Below, in pieces: positions 1-8,231 of a stretch of 64,000 bases of DNA. The translations under genes and the position numbers were made by a program. Positions within the stretch are counted from its first letter, which is position 1. Each line of letters starts with the position of its first letter. Origin of the DNA: Carboxydocella thermautotrophica (GTDB lineage Bacteria; Bacillota; GCA-003054495; Carboxydocellales; Carboxydocellaceae); contig CP028514.1 of NCBI GenBank assembly GCA_003054495.1, positions 546,501-610,500 of the forward strand, in the 5' to 3' direction. The notes under the pieces are model-generated. The model had not been told where the DNA came from. It did not search any database and saw only the letters and a program-made list of their open reading frames with translations.

Positions 1-1
1 G

Positions 2-1669
2 CCCCGTTTCCTCTATGCCATTGAGGACCTGTTGCTGGAGAAAATCGTCTTTATGATCCATGGTCAGAATACCACTGTTGTTCGCTATCGGGTCTGGAAT
101 GGGAGCGGGGAAAAGGTAGAAATACGGATAACCCCCTTAGTCAATTGCCGGGACTATCATGGGAATGTGCGGCGCTGTCCCTGGCCCTGGCAGCGGGAAG
201 ATGGGCCGGAACAGGTCAGGTTACAGGCCTGGCCGGAGGCTCCTGCCCTTTATCTGCGCGGACAAAACTGTCGCTGGCAAGCCGGTCCGGGCTACTGGTT
301 CGAGAATATGGTCTACCGCATAGAGCAGGAACGGGGGCTGGAATCTGTTGAAGACCACTACATGCCAGGGGAGTTTATAGCTCAGCTGGACGGAGATGGA
401 GAATTGGCCATTCTGGCTTCAGTCGAACCGATAGCTGAAATGCCTTCCGCCCGCCTGTTACAGGTTCGGGAAGAAAAGCGGCTTGCCGCCCTCCTGGAAC
501 AGGCAGGCTATCAGCATCCAATGCTTAATGCCCTTGTGCTGGCGGCAGACCAGTTTATTGTCCGCCGGGCCAGCACCGGCACGGCCACTGTGATTGCCGG
601 CTATCCCTGGTTTACCGACTGGGGCAGGGATACTATGATCGCCCTGCCGGGCTTGACCCTGGTCACCAGGCGCTTTGAAGTAGCCAGGGAATTGTTGCAG
701 ACATTTGCCCGCTATTTGGAGGAAGGGCTGATCCCCAATCGTTTTCCTGATGGCGGGGAACGGCCGGATTATAATACGGTGGATGCGTCTCTCTGGTATT
801 TCCAGGCAGTTTTTAAATATCTGGAATATACTGGTGACTATTCTTTTGTTTACAAGGAAATTTACCCCGTTTTACGGGAAATTCTGGCTTGGCATCAACG
901 AGGAACCAGGTATAATATTAAAATGGATGAGGACGGCTTGTTGACTGCCGGCAGTCGTGGCACCCAGTTAACCTGGATGGATGCCAAAGTCGGGGACTGG
1001 GTGGTAACCCCCCGGGAGGGCAAAGCGGTGGAAATCAATGCTCTCTGGTATAATGCCCTCAAGATTGCGGCGGAGCTGGCTCGCAGGCAAGGAGAAAGCG
1101 CCAGGGAGCTGGAGGAATTGGCCAGGTTAGCTGCCAGCAGTTTTAATGCGAAATTCTGGTATGCCGAGGGCGGCTATTTGTATGATGTGATTGATCCCGC
1201 AGGCAACCCTGATCCAGCCTTGCGGCCCAATCAGATCCTGGCGGTAAGTTTACCCCATCAATTGCTGGATCCTATTCGCCAGAAACTGGTGGTGCGGGCG
1301 GTTTGGCGGGCCTTGTATACCCCTTACGGGCTGCGCAGCCTGGCGGCAGATCATCCCCGGTATCAGAGTACATACATCGGTGACCGCTGGAAAAGGGATG
1401 GAGCCTATCACCAGGGAACGGCCTGGAGCTGGTTGATTGGCCCTTTTTTGACAGCGCTGCGAAAAGTGCACAACTATGATGCCAGCAGCCGGGAAATAGC
1501 TGAAAAATTGCTGGAGCCCTTCCGGGGCCATCTATTCGAAGCAGGTGTTGGTACCATTTCCGAAATTTTTGATGGTGACCATCCCCACACTCCCCGGGGT
1601 TGTTTTGCCCAGGCCTGGGGAGTAGCGGAAGTGCTGCGGGCATGGGTGGAAGAGATCATGCAGAGATAG
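2..1669 (+). CDS. Glycogen debranching enzyme, C-terminal part (cut by window edge)
   Basis: Amylo-alpha-1,6-glucosidase-type enzyme that removes alpha-1,6 branches from glycogen-like polymers in the cytoplasm. The reading frame is open from base 2, and the residues before the first possible start (TTG at 32) continue the same fold, so the true start lies upstream of the window. About 555 residues are visible. The diagnostic stretch WFTDWGRDTMIALPGL lies near residue 202 of the visible part, and the late motifs DGAYHQGTAWSWLIGPF and SEIFDGDHPHTPRGC are typical of the GDE C-terminal (alpha/alpha)6 barrel. It is followed after 18 bases by a PHP phosphoesterase and a glucokinase, which suggests a glycogen/glucose operon. 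Family call is secure; the full length is unknown. Confidence 0.93.
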   Translation, partial: PRFLYAIEDLLLEKIVFMIHGQNTTVVRYRVWNGSGEKVEIRITPLVNCRDYHGNVRRCPWPWQREDGPEQVRLQAWPEAPALYLRGQNCRWQAGPGYWFENMVYRIEQERGLESVEDHYMPGEFIAQLDGDGELAILASVEPIAEMPSARLLQVREEKRLAALLEQAGYQHPMLNALVLAADQFIVRRASTGTATVIAGYPWFTDWGRDTMIALPGLTLVTRRFEVARELLQTFARYLEEGLIPNRFPDGGERPDYNTVDASLWYFQAVFKYLEYTGDYSFVYKEIYPVLREILAWHQRGTRYNIKMDEDGLLTAGSRGTQLTWMDAKVGDWVVTPREGKAVEINALWYNALKIAAELARRQGESARELEELARLAASSFNAKFWYAEGGYLYDVIDPAGNPDPALRPNQILAVSLPHQLLDPIRQKLVVRAVWRALYTPYGLRSLAADHPRYQSTYIGDRWKRDGAYHQGTAWSWLIGPFLTALRKVHNYDASSREIAEKLLEPFRGHLFEAGVGTISEIFDGDHPHTPRGCFAQAWGVAEVLRAWVEEIMQR

Positions 1670-1687
1670 AAAGGGGAGATCCCGGCC

Positions 1688-2419
1688 ATGCGTTGGTTGG
1701 TGGATTTACATTGCCATAGTGTTGCCAGTGGCCATGCTTACAGCACCGTGCAGGAAATGGCCAGGGCAGCTGCTGACAAGGGGTTGAAAATGTTTGCTTT
1801 GACCGATCATGGTCCAGCCATGCCGGGGGGGCCCCATCTTTATCATTTCGGTAACCTGCGGGTATTGCCGGAAACCATTTACGGGGTGAGAGTATTAAAA
1901 GGTGTGGAGGCTAACATTATCGGGCTGGATGGGACCCTGGACCTGCCAGACCAGTATCTGGCCAAACTGGAGATTGTGCTGGCCGGTTTTCATACCTACT
2001 GTTTTCCTGCTGACCAGGGAATTGTGACCAATACTGACGCCATGCTGAAAGCTATGGCCCACCCCCTGGTGGATGTGATTGTTCATCCGGGCAATCCCGA
2101 ATTTCAGATCGACCCGGAAGTGATTGTCCAGGGGGCCAAACATTACGGGAAGGCGATTGAAATCAACAACAGCTCCCTGGGCGGCAGCCGCAAAGGCAGT
2201 GCTACCAATTGTGCCGCGATTGCCCGTCTGGCGGCGGAATACGGGGTGTTGATCAGTCTGGGCAGTGACAGCCACTATGCCGACTGGGTGGGTGAACTGA
2301 CCGCTGCCTGGGATTTGTGCCAGCGGCAGGGAGTAAAAGAGGAGCAAATCCTCAATCGCTCTCCGGAAACGGTGCTGGCTTATCTGGAACAAAGGAGGAG
2401 AACGGGGACATGCAAGTAA
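1688..2419 (+). CDS. PHP-domain phosphoesterase (YcdX-like), copy 1
   Basis: A 243-residue metal-dependent phosphoesterase of the PHP superfamily (YcdX/histidinol-phosphatase-like). Metal-binding motifs are visible in order: DLHCHS near residue 6, TDHG near 40, GVEANI near 75, HPGNPEF near 132, and GSDSHYADWVG near 195. Substrate cannot be told from sequence; YcdX-type enzymes are known phosphatases. The ATG at 1688 follows a GGGGAG ribosome site, and the stop overlaps the start of the glucokinase gene by ten bases, so the two are probably translationally coupled. A second member of the family lies at 3656-4390 and shares these motifs. Confidence 0.88.
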   Translation: MRWLVDLHCHSVASGHAYSTVQEMARAAADKGLKMFALTDHGPAMPGGPHLYHFGNLRVLPETIYGVRVLKGVEANIIGLDGTLDLPDQYLAKLEIVLAGFHTYCFPADQGIVTNTDAMLKAMAHPLVDVIVHPGNPEFQIDPEVIVQGAKHYGKAIEINNSSLGGSRKGSATNCAAIARLAAEYGVLISLGSDSHYADWVGELTAAWDLCQRQGVKEEQILNRSPETVLAYLEQRRRTGTCK

Positions 2420-3321
2420 TCGCAGGAATTGATCTGGGCGGGACCAACATTAAAGGCGGATTGTTTACCACCGCGGGGGAGTTGCTGGGAAAAAAGGAAA
2501 TCCCCACCCAGGCGGCAGCGGGGCCGAGGGCAGTGGTAGTGCGGATTGCTGACCTGGTGCGGGAATTGGTGACAGAGTTTGGCCAGGGGCATACTCTGGC
2601 CGGGGTAGGGGTAGGCGCTCCTGGCCTGCATGACTTCGCGCAGGGAGAATGCATTTTTTCCCCGAACTTGCCGGGCTGGCGGAATGTTCCCGTGACCACC
2701 TGGTTAACAGAGTTGCTGGGTGTACCGGTCAAATTGGACAATGATGCTAATCTGGCCACTCTGGGCGAGTTCTGGCAGGGAGCTGGCCAGGGGGCAAATA
2801 ACCTGCTGATGCTGACCCTGGGTACCGGTGTAGGGGGTGGCCTTATCTTGAACGGTCAGCTCTTCCGGGGCCCGGATGGCACTGCTGGCGAGCTGGGCCA
2901 TATGGTGATCTGGCTGGATGGCCCTGCCTGCAATTGTGGTAATCGCGGCTGTCTGGAGACTCTGGCTTCAGCCACGGCTCTGCTGCGGCTGGGCCGGGAG
3001 GCTGGCTTGCCGGTCAAGGAGGCCCGGGAAGTGATGCAACTGGCTACGGCAGCTGACCCCAGGGCAATAGAAGTAGTGGATCGATATATTTCTTACCTGG
3101 CAGTTGGAGTAGCCAGCCTGGTCAATATCTTTAACCCAGATCTGGTTCTAATCGGCGGGGGTGTAGTTAAGGCAGGGGAGCAGCTGCTTGCTCCCCTGCG
3201 GGAAAAAGTGGCCCGCCTGGCACTGGCTGTGCCGGCGCAGAGGGTGAAAATCAAAGCTGCGACCCTGGGCAATGATGCCGGCATTTATGGGGCGGCAGCA
3301 TTGTTTGGGGATAAAAGATAA
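2410..3321 (+). CDS. ROK-family glucokinase
   Basis: ATP-dependent sugar kinase of the ROK family, 303 residues, probably phosphorylating glucose in the cytoplasm. The ATP-binding DLGGTNIKGG motif starts near residue 7. LTLGTGVGGG lies in the middle, and the ROK zinc signature CNCGNRGCLE is near residue 175. A longer frame exists upstream, but ATG 2410 sits a normal distance after AGGAGG (about 2394) and matches the usual ROK N-terminus. It overlaps the preceding PHP gene. Glycogen debranching upstream yields free glucose, which this kinase could trap. Glucose preference is inferred. Confidence 0.9.
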   Translation: MQVIAGIDLGGTNIKGGLFTTAGELLGKKEIPTQAAAGPRAVVVRIADLVRELVTEFGQGHTLAGVGVGAPGLHDFAQGECIFSPNLPGWRNVPVTTWLTELLGVPVKLDNDANLATLGEFWQGAGQGANNLLMLTLGTGVGGGLILNGQLFRGPDGTAGELGHMVIWLDGPACNCGNRGCLETLASATALLRLGREAGLPVKEAREVMQLATAADPRAIEVVDRYISYLAVGVASLVNIFNPDLVLIGGGVVKAGEQLLAPLREKVARLALAVPAQRVKIKAATLGNDAGIYGAAALFGDKR

Positions 3322-3328
3322 TTTTTCC

Positions 3329-3357
3329 TTGACAAATACAGGAACTACCCGTATACT
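3329..3357 (+). promoter_or_regulatory. Sigma-A promoter before the Spo0E-like gene
   Basis: TTGACA at 3329-3334 and TATACT at 3352-3357 with a 17-base spacer: a near-perfect vegetative promoter. It starts a new transcription unit after the glucokinase gene and points at the small gene at 3430. Confidence 0.8.
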
Positions 3358-3429
3358 TTTACTTGTGATTTTTTGTTTGTAACAACTTTCTTTTCACAGA
3401 GACAGGAATAATCAGGTGGGGTGATAACG

Positions 3430-3591
3430 GTGTCCAAGGAGGAACTGCTGTCAGCGATCAGCCGACAGCAACGGCAACTGGCAGAGATACTGGCCCGAAA
3501 TGGTCAGAACTTTTTAGCTGCTGATGTCTATGCCCTTTCCCGTGAATTGGACAAGCTGATCGTTCAGTATCTCAGGGAATATGGTTACTAA
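3430..3591 (+). CDS. Small Spo0E-family aspartyl-phosphate phosphatase-like protein
   Basis: A 53-residue protein, short enough to be missed by gene callers. Its second half carries the Spo0E signature: an LSRELDKLIVQYLREY stretch matching the S-x-E-L-D motif of phosphatases that dephosphorylate Spo0A~P and so delay sporulation. GTG 3430 is chosen over GTG 3421 because AGGTGG at 3414-3419 is correctly spaced only for 3430. It has its own strong promoter just upstream and a hairpin terminator right after its stop, so it is probably monocistronic. Function is inferred from the motif and size. Confidence 0.75.
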   Translation: MSKEELLSAISRQQRQLAEILARNGQNFLAADVYALSRELDKLIVQYLREYGY

Positions 3592-3620
3592 TCCGGCTGG
3601 TAGGCCGGTTATTTTTTTGT
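3588..3620 (+). terminator. Intrinsic terminator after the Spo0E-like gene
   Basis: CCGGC and GCCGG arms around a short loop, followed by TTATTTTTTT, starting at the stop codon of the small gene. Confidence 0.65.
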
Positions 3621-3655
3621 TCCGGCGGATACACTGTTTGCCGGAGGTGATTTTG

Positions 3656-4390
3656 ATGGCTAAGTGGGCGGACTGGCACACTCATACCCGGTACAGTGAT
3701 GGTCGAGGTACGGTACGGGAAAATCTGGAGGCGGCCCGACAGCGGGGGCTGGCTTCCATTGCTATCACCGATCACGGACCGGCTAATATCGGGGTTGGGG
3801 TTGAAAACGGGCAAACCTACCTGGACATAAAAAAGGAAATTGCTGACCTGGCCCCTGCTTTTCCTGAACTGGAAATCAAGGTGGGAGCAGAAGCGGATAT
3901 TATCAATCCGGCAGGAACAATCGACCTGCCGGAAGAAGTAATAAAAGAGCTGGATTTGCTGATTGTCGGGCTACATCCCTATGTCTGGCCTGCTGATACT
4001 GATGGAGCGGGCTGGGTCATCGCTAACCAGCTGGCCCGTCTTTCCCGGGGATACAAGGAAAAAATCCGGACCGACAACACCAAAACGGTCAAGGAAGCAC
4101 TGCATCAATACCCGGTGGATATTCTCTCTCACCCTGATCTGGGCATGCCCCTGGATCGGCGGGAAATAGCCCTTTGCTGTGCTGAACAGGGAGTTGCTTA
4201 TGAAATCAATACCGGACATCATTACCAGAAGGTGGAGGATATCAGGGAACTGGTGCTTACCGGGGTTGAATTTGTCGTAAACAGTGATGCCCATTTTCCC
4301 GCCACGGTAGGGAGGCTGACCGATGGAATTGAACTGTTGCAGAAAGCCGGAGTGCCGGAGGAAAGAATCCGCAATTGCTGGCAGGAATAA
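3656..4390 (+). CDS. PHP-domain phosphoesterase, copy 2
   Basis: A 244-residue PHP-superfamily protein with motifs DWHTHT near residue 7, ITDHGPAN near 39, GAEADI near 75, a HPDLGMP segment near 157 and NSDAH near 212. It shares the metal-ligand pattern of the gene at 1688-2419, so the window carries two members of this family. The start ATG 3656 follows GGAGGTGA; an earlier in-frame start at 3581 would overlap the previous gene and terminator. Substrate unknown. It lies 43 bases before rapZ and may be read into the rapZ-yvcK-whiA cluster. Confidence 0.86.
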   Translation: MAKWADWHTHTRYSDGRGTVRENLEAARQRGLASIAITDHGPANIGVGVENGQTYLDIKKEIADLAPAFPELEIKVGAEADIINPAGTIDLPEEVIKELDLLIVGLHPYVWPADTDGAGWVIANQLARLSRGYKEKIRTDNTKTVKEALHQYPVDILSHPDLGMPLDRREIALCCAEQGVAYEINTGHHYQKVEDIRELVLTGVEFVVNSDAHFPATVGRLTDGIELLQKAGVPEERIRNCWQE

Positions 4391-4433
4391 GCCGGATGGA
4401 AAGCGAAGTTAGTTAGCGGAAAGGGTGAAGGGA

Positions 4434-5324
4434 ATGAAGGATATCAGTCTGATTATCATCACCGGCCTTTCCGGGGCCGGCAAAAGTACGGCGGTGAGGG
4501 CTTTTGAAGACATGGGCTTTTTCGTGGTGGACAATTTGCCTCCGGCCCTGGTCAGCAAATTTGTGGAATTGACCCGGCAGGTCAAAGGCCAGCCTTATCG
4601 CTATGCCCTGGTAATGGATATGCGGGGCGGCCGGTTTTTTGACCAGATGCAGGAAGCCCTGGATTATCTGCAACAACAGAAAGTAGATTACCGCATTCTG
4701 TTCCTGGAGGCGGCTGATGAGGTGCTGGTCCGCCGCTTTAAGGAAACCAGAAGGCGCCATCCTCTGGCTGGCGGGGGGACAGTGCTGGATGGCATCAGGC
4801 GGGAGCGGGCCAAGCTGGAAGAACTAAGGGGCCGGGCCCATCGCATTATCGATACCTCAAGTCTGAAGCCAGCTGAACTTAAAGAAGAAATTTTCCGGGC
4901 CTTCCAGCCGGAAGAGGAAGGGGCCCGGCTCAGCATTACAGTTATGTCTTTTGGCTACAAATACGGGATCCCGCTGGATGCGGATCTGGTAATAGATGTT
5001 CGTTTCCTGCCCAATCCCTTTTATATCAAGGAGCTCAGGCCTTTAACCGGCAATGACCCGGAGGTGCAGGAATACGTTGTCTCCCGGGAAGAAACTAAAA
5101 AGTTTCTGGACAAATTTCTGGATTTAATCACTTTCCTTATTCCCGAATATATTAAAGAAGGCAAAACCAGTTTAACTATTGCCATTGGTTGTACCGGGGG
5201 CCAGCACCGCTCTGTGACCCTGACCAATCGTCTGGCCGAATTGCTGGCTGACAGGGGGGATAAATCCTATCGGGTAGAGGTGCGCCACCGGGACATTCAA
5301 CGGGAAAAAGGGAGGGAAATTTAG
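4434..5324 (+). CDS. rapZ: RNase adapter / nucleotide-binding protein RapZ (YvcJ)
   Basis: A 296-residue P-loop protein of the RapZ/YvcJ family. The Walker A GLSGAGKST lies at about residues 10-18, and the conserved C-terminal GCTGGQHRSV motif near 255 is the family hallmark. In enterobacteria RapZ controls GlmS through small RNAs; in Bacillus YvcJ is a nucleotide-binding protein linked to competence. The order rapZ-yvcK-whiA is conserved in Gram-positive bacteria and supports the call. ATG 4434 is preferred to GTG 4425 because the AAAGGG site at 4420 is better spaced. Its stop overlaps the yvcK start by one base. Confidence 0.93.
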   Translation: MKDISLIIITGLSGAGKSTAVRAFEDMGFFVVDNLPPALVSKFVELTRQVKGQPYRYALVMDMRGGRFFDQMQEALDYLQQQKVDYRILFLEAADEVLVRRFKETRRRHPLAGGGTVLDGIRRERAKLEELRGRAHRIIDTSSLKPAELKEEIFRAFQPEEEGARLSITVMSFGYKYGIPLDADLVIDVRFLPNPFYIKELRPLTGNDPEVQEYVVSREETKKFLDKFLDLITFLIPEYIKEGKTSLTIAIGCTGGQHRSVTLTNRLAELLADRGDKSYRVEVRHRDIQREKGREI

Positions 5325-6619
5325 TGAGACGCCGGAGGCCTCGCCAGTGGAAATGGTTTTTGCCCGGCATGGGAGTAAAGCGCTGGTTCTTTCTGGCTCT
5401 AATTGGAGCCGGCTTCCTGGTTCTGGGCCTGACCTTTGTGCTTAACTGGGATATGCTGGTCTGGCTGGCCAATTTTTTTACCCGCTCCCGGCAGCTGCTG
5501 GGGGGTAAAGGGATAGCAGTGGTTGGAGCTGGTTTGCTGGTAACAGGGGCAGTATTGCTGGTTTACGGCCTGCTCAGTGCTATTACCTCTGTGGTGATGG
5601 CAGTTTTACCCTACCGCTCCTGGCGGCTGGTGGATAAAGTCTGGGAAAAACGCAACTTGCGCTTAGGGCCCAATATCGTGGTCATCGGGGGCGGCACCGG
5701 GCTATCGGTGCTTTTGCGCGGATTGAAGGAATATACCAGCAATTTGACTGCGGTTGTAACCATGGCCGATGATGGGGGCAGCTCCGGGCGGCTAAGGGAA
5801 CATTATGGTATGCTGCCTCCAGGGGATGTGCGCAACTGCCTGGCGGCTCTGGCTGAACCAGGCAGCCGGTTAGGAGAGCTGCTGCAGTATCGTTTTAATG
5901 AAGAAGCCGGTTTAAAAGGCCACACCATGGGTAACCTGATGTTAACGGCTATGACTCAGCTCAGTGGCAGTTTTGTCAGGGCCATCAATGAGCTGGGCTT
6001 ATTGCTGGCCGTGCGGGGCAGGGTGTTACCTTCTACCACCCAGCAGGTTACTCTGGTAGCGGAAATGAGTGATGGCCGGATTGTACGGGGGGAATCCCTC
6101 ATCCCCGGGGCCAAAGGGCGGATACGTCGGGTCTGGCTGGAGCCGGAAGAAGTGGAGGCTTACGGGGAGGTAATCAAGGCCATTCAGGAAGCGGATATCA
6201 TCGTTTTAGGGCCGGGGAGCCTGTATACTTCCGTGTTGCCCAATCTTTTGATTAAGCCCATTGCTGAGGCGCTGGCCCAGGCCCGTTGTCCCAAGGTTTA
6301 TGTATGCAATATCATGACTCAGCCTGGAGAGACTGATGATTATACCGTCAGTGACCATGTTGCCGCTATCCAAAAACATGCGGGTGATATTGTGGATGTA
6401 GTGATTGCCAACAAGACGCGGATCCCGGCGGATTTGCTGCGCAAATATGCGGCTCAGGGTCAGTACCCGGTCCGTTATGATGGGGACAGGGTTAAGAAGC
6501 TGAATGTGGTGGCCCTGGTGGAACCGGTGGCCGATTTATCCGAGGTGGTGCGTCACAATGCCGGACGGCTGGCCCGGATTATCCTGCGTTTGACCAAACA
6601 ATGGACTTATCCTTATTAA
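5324..6619 (+). CDS. yvcK: Gluconeogenesis/morphology factor YvcK with membrane-anchored N-terminus
   Basis: A CofD-like UDP-sugar-binding protein of 431 residues. The conserved core begins near residue 118 with GGGTGLSVLLRGLKEY, followed by DDGGSSGRLR and PPGDVRNCLAAL; LGPGSLYTSVLPNLL is a later signature. Bacillus YvcK is cytosolic and about 317 residues long. Here an extra stretch of about 100 residues contains two hydrophobic segments (about residues 19-40 and 63-90), so this version is probably membrane-anchored. GTG 5324 overlaps the rapZ stop. YvcK is required for growth on gluconeogenic carbon sources and for cell-wall maintenance. Confidence 0.93.
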   Translation: MRRRRPRQWKWFLPGMGVKRWFFLALIGAGFLVLGLTFVLNWDMLVWLANFFTRSRQLLGGKGIAVVGAGLLVTGAVLLVYGLLSAITSVVMAVLPYRSWRLVDKVWEKRNLRLGPNIVVIGGGTGLSVLLRGLKEYTSNLTAVVTMADDGGSSGRLREHYGMLPPGDVRNCLAALAEPGSRLGELLQYRFNEEAGLKGHTMGNLMLTAMTQLSGSFVRAINELGLLLAVRGRVLPSTTQQVTLVAEMSDGRIVRGESLIPGAKGRIRRVWLEPEEVEAYGEVIKAIQEADIIVLGPGSLYTSVLPNLLIKPIAEALAQARCPKVYVCNIMTQPGETDDYTVSDHVAAIQKHAGDIVDVVIANKTRIPADLLRKYAAQGQYPVRYDGDRVKKLNVVALVEPVADLSEVVRHNAGRLARIILRLTKQWTYPY

Positions 6620-6686
6620 TCTAACGTATAGATCCCTCCCGGACGGGCAAACTAAACTTGAGTTTGTGCCGAGGGAGGTGAAATTG

Positions 6687-7202
6687 ATGTCAAAGCGCAA
6701 AGAGATAGCTTGGTTAACTGCTGTCCTGGCCGCAACCCTGATCTGGTCCGGAGGATGTCCGGCCCGGAAACCGGCACCGCCAACGGCGCCAGCACCTACC
6801 CCGCCAGGGACTATTACTACTCCGGCGCCTACTCCCACACCGCCGCGGACAGAAGGGCCCCGTACCCAGGCGCAGGCCTGGGATGCAGCCGATGATATTG
6901 CTGATGCCGTTTCCCGGATCGACGGAGTGAACAAGGCTTCAGTAGTGGTGGTAGGCAATGTGGCCCTGATCGGTCTGGACTTGAAGGCCGGGATTGAAGG
7001 AACCAAAGTGGAAGCTATTCGCGAAAAAGCAGCGACTACTGCCAAACGGGACCCGCGGATAGTCAATGCCGTAGTGGAAACTGATCCAGATGCAGTAGGC
7101 AGGATCAAAAAAATTGCTGCCGGTGTGCGGCAGGGCCGGCCTATCAGCGAGTTTTTTGATCAAATCAGTGAATTTTTCAAACGGTTAAAACCCACTACCT
7201 AA
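6687..7202 (+). CDS. YhcN/YlaJ-like sporulation lipoprotein
   Basis: A 171-residue predicted lipoprotein. A short signal sequence ends at a lipobox-like SGGC near residue 24. A proline/threonine-rich linker (about residues 25-58) leads to a domain with AWDAADDIADAVSRIDGV and VVGNVALIGLDL, typical of YhcN/YlaJ spore-associated lipoproteins. ATG 6687 follows a strong GGGAGGTGA site; a GTG 6666 start would lie upstream of this site. The gene interrupts the usually tight yvcK-whiA pair. The terminator downstream closes this transcription unit. Confidence 0.75.
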   Translation: MSKRKEIAWLTAVLAATLIWSGGCPARKPAPPTAPAPTPPGTITTPAPTPTPPRTEGPRTQAQAWDAADDIADAVSRIDGVNKASVVVVGNVALIGLDLKAGIEGTKVEAIREKAATTAKRDPRIVNAVVETDPDAVGRIKKIAAGVRQGRPISEFFDQISEFFKRLKPTT

Positions 7203-7207
7203 AGGTC

Positions 7208-7232
7208 AGCGGCGGAATTTCCCGCCGCTTTT
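7208..7232 (+). terminator. Terminator after the YhcN-like gene
   Basis: AGCGGCGG and CCGCCGCT arms around a short AT loop, followed by a T-rich tail. Confidence 0.75.
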
Positions 7233-7280
7233 GCTTTTCCTGCTCTCCTGGCTGTGTTAAAATGGACTGGGGGTGGGAAA

Positions 7281-8231
7281 ATGTCTTTTTCACTGCAAAC
7301 TAAAGAAGAACTGGCCCGGCTGTTACCACCTCATGAAGGTTGCCTGAAGGCGGAGCTGGCCGCTTTAATCAAAATGGATGGTTCCCTGCAGCTCAGTGCC
7401 GGGACGGGCTGGGCCTTGTCTATACATACTGAAAGCGCCGCTATTGCCCGCAAGGTTTTTTCCTTGCTCAAGAAATTATTTGGTGTACAGGCGGATATTC
7501 TGGTCAGCAAACAGAATAGATTGAAAAAACATAACACATATATAGTAAAAGTGGCAGATAGTGATGAGGTAAAAAAAATCCTGCTCTTTGCCGGGGTACT
7601 TGATGAAAGGGGAGAGCTCTGGGATGGAATTGCTGACCCATTGCTGGCCCGGGATTGCTGTAAACGCTCTTATTTACGGGGAGCCTTTCTGGGGGGCGGT
7701 TCTGTCAATGACCCGGAACGGGACTATCACCTGGAAATTATCGTTGACAACCAGGAAGACGGGGAAGCTATCGTCAATCTCTTGCGCGATCTGGGGCTAA
7801 AAGGCAAGCTGACTGCCCGCAAAAACAATTTTGTAGTCTACCTCAAGGAGGCAGAACAGATTGCCGATTTTCTCAGCCTGATTGGAGCCAATCGGGCCCG
7901 GCTGGAACTGGAAAATGCCCGGGTCGTGAAGGAAATGCGCAATAATGTTAACCGGCTGGTCAATTGTGAAACTGCCAATCTATCCAAAACGGTGAATGCT
8001 GCAGTCCGGCAGCTGGAAAATATTCGCCTGCTGGCGGAGAGGGTGGGTTTGTCCAATTTGCCGGAGGGTTTACGGCAGGTGGCAGAAGCACGGCTTAATT
8101 ATCCCGATATCAGTTTGAAGGAACTGGGGGAACTGCTGGAACCGCCTTTGAGCAAATCCGGGGTGAACCATCGCCTGCGCAAGCTGGAGCAGCTGGCCAG
8201 TCGCCTGTTACAGGGGGAGAAAGGGGAATGA
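7281..8231 (+). CDS. whiA: Sporulation/cell-division regulator WhiA
   Basis: A 316-residue WhiA. The N-terminal half resembles LAGLIDADG homing endonucleases (LRGAFLGGGSVNDPERDYH near residue 131) without catalytic function. The C-terminal half has the DNA-binding helix-turn-helix, including LPEGLRQVAEARL and DISLKELGELL. ATG 7281 follows GGGGGTGG; the in-frame upstream start at 7254 lacks a ribosome site. WhiA controls sporulation septation in actinobacteria and division and nucleoid segregation in Bacillus. The stop overlaps the next ATG (ATGA), implying coupling to the hydrolase gene. Confidence 0.93.
   Translation: MSFSLQTKEELARLLPPHEGCLKAELAALIKMDGSLQLSAGTGWALSIHTESAAIARKVFSLLKKLFGVQADILVSKQNRLKKHNTYIVKVADSDEVKKILLFAGVLDERGELWDGIADPLLARDCCKRSYLRGAFLGGGSVNDPERDYHLEIIVDNQEDGEAIVNLLRDLGLKGKLTARKNNFVVYLKEAEQIADFLSLIGANRARLELENARVVKEMRNNVNRLVNCETANLSKTVNAAVRQLENIRLLAERVGLSNLPEGLRQVAEARLNYPDISLKELGELLEPPLSKSGVNHRLRKLEQLASRLLQGEKGE

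Noticed and set aside
1250-1689. Long minus-strand frames over the debranching gene
   Set aside because: They mirror the coding bias of the plus-strand gene and have no ribosome sites or family features.
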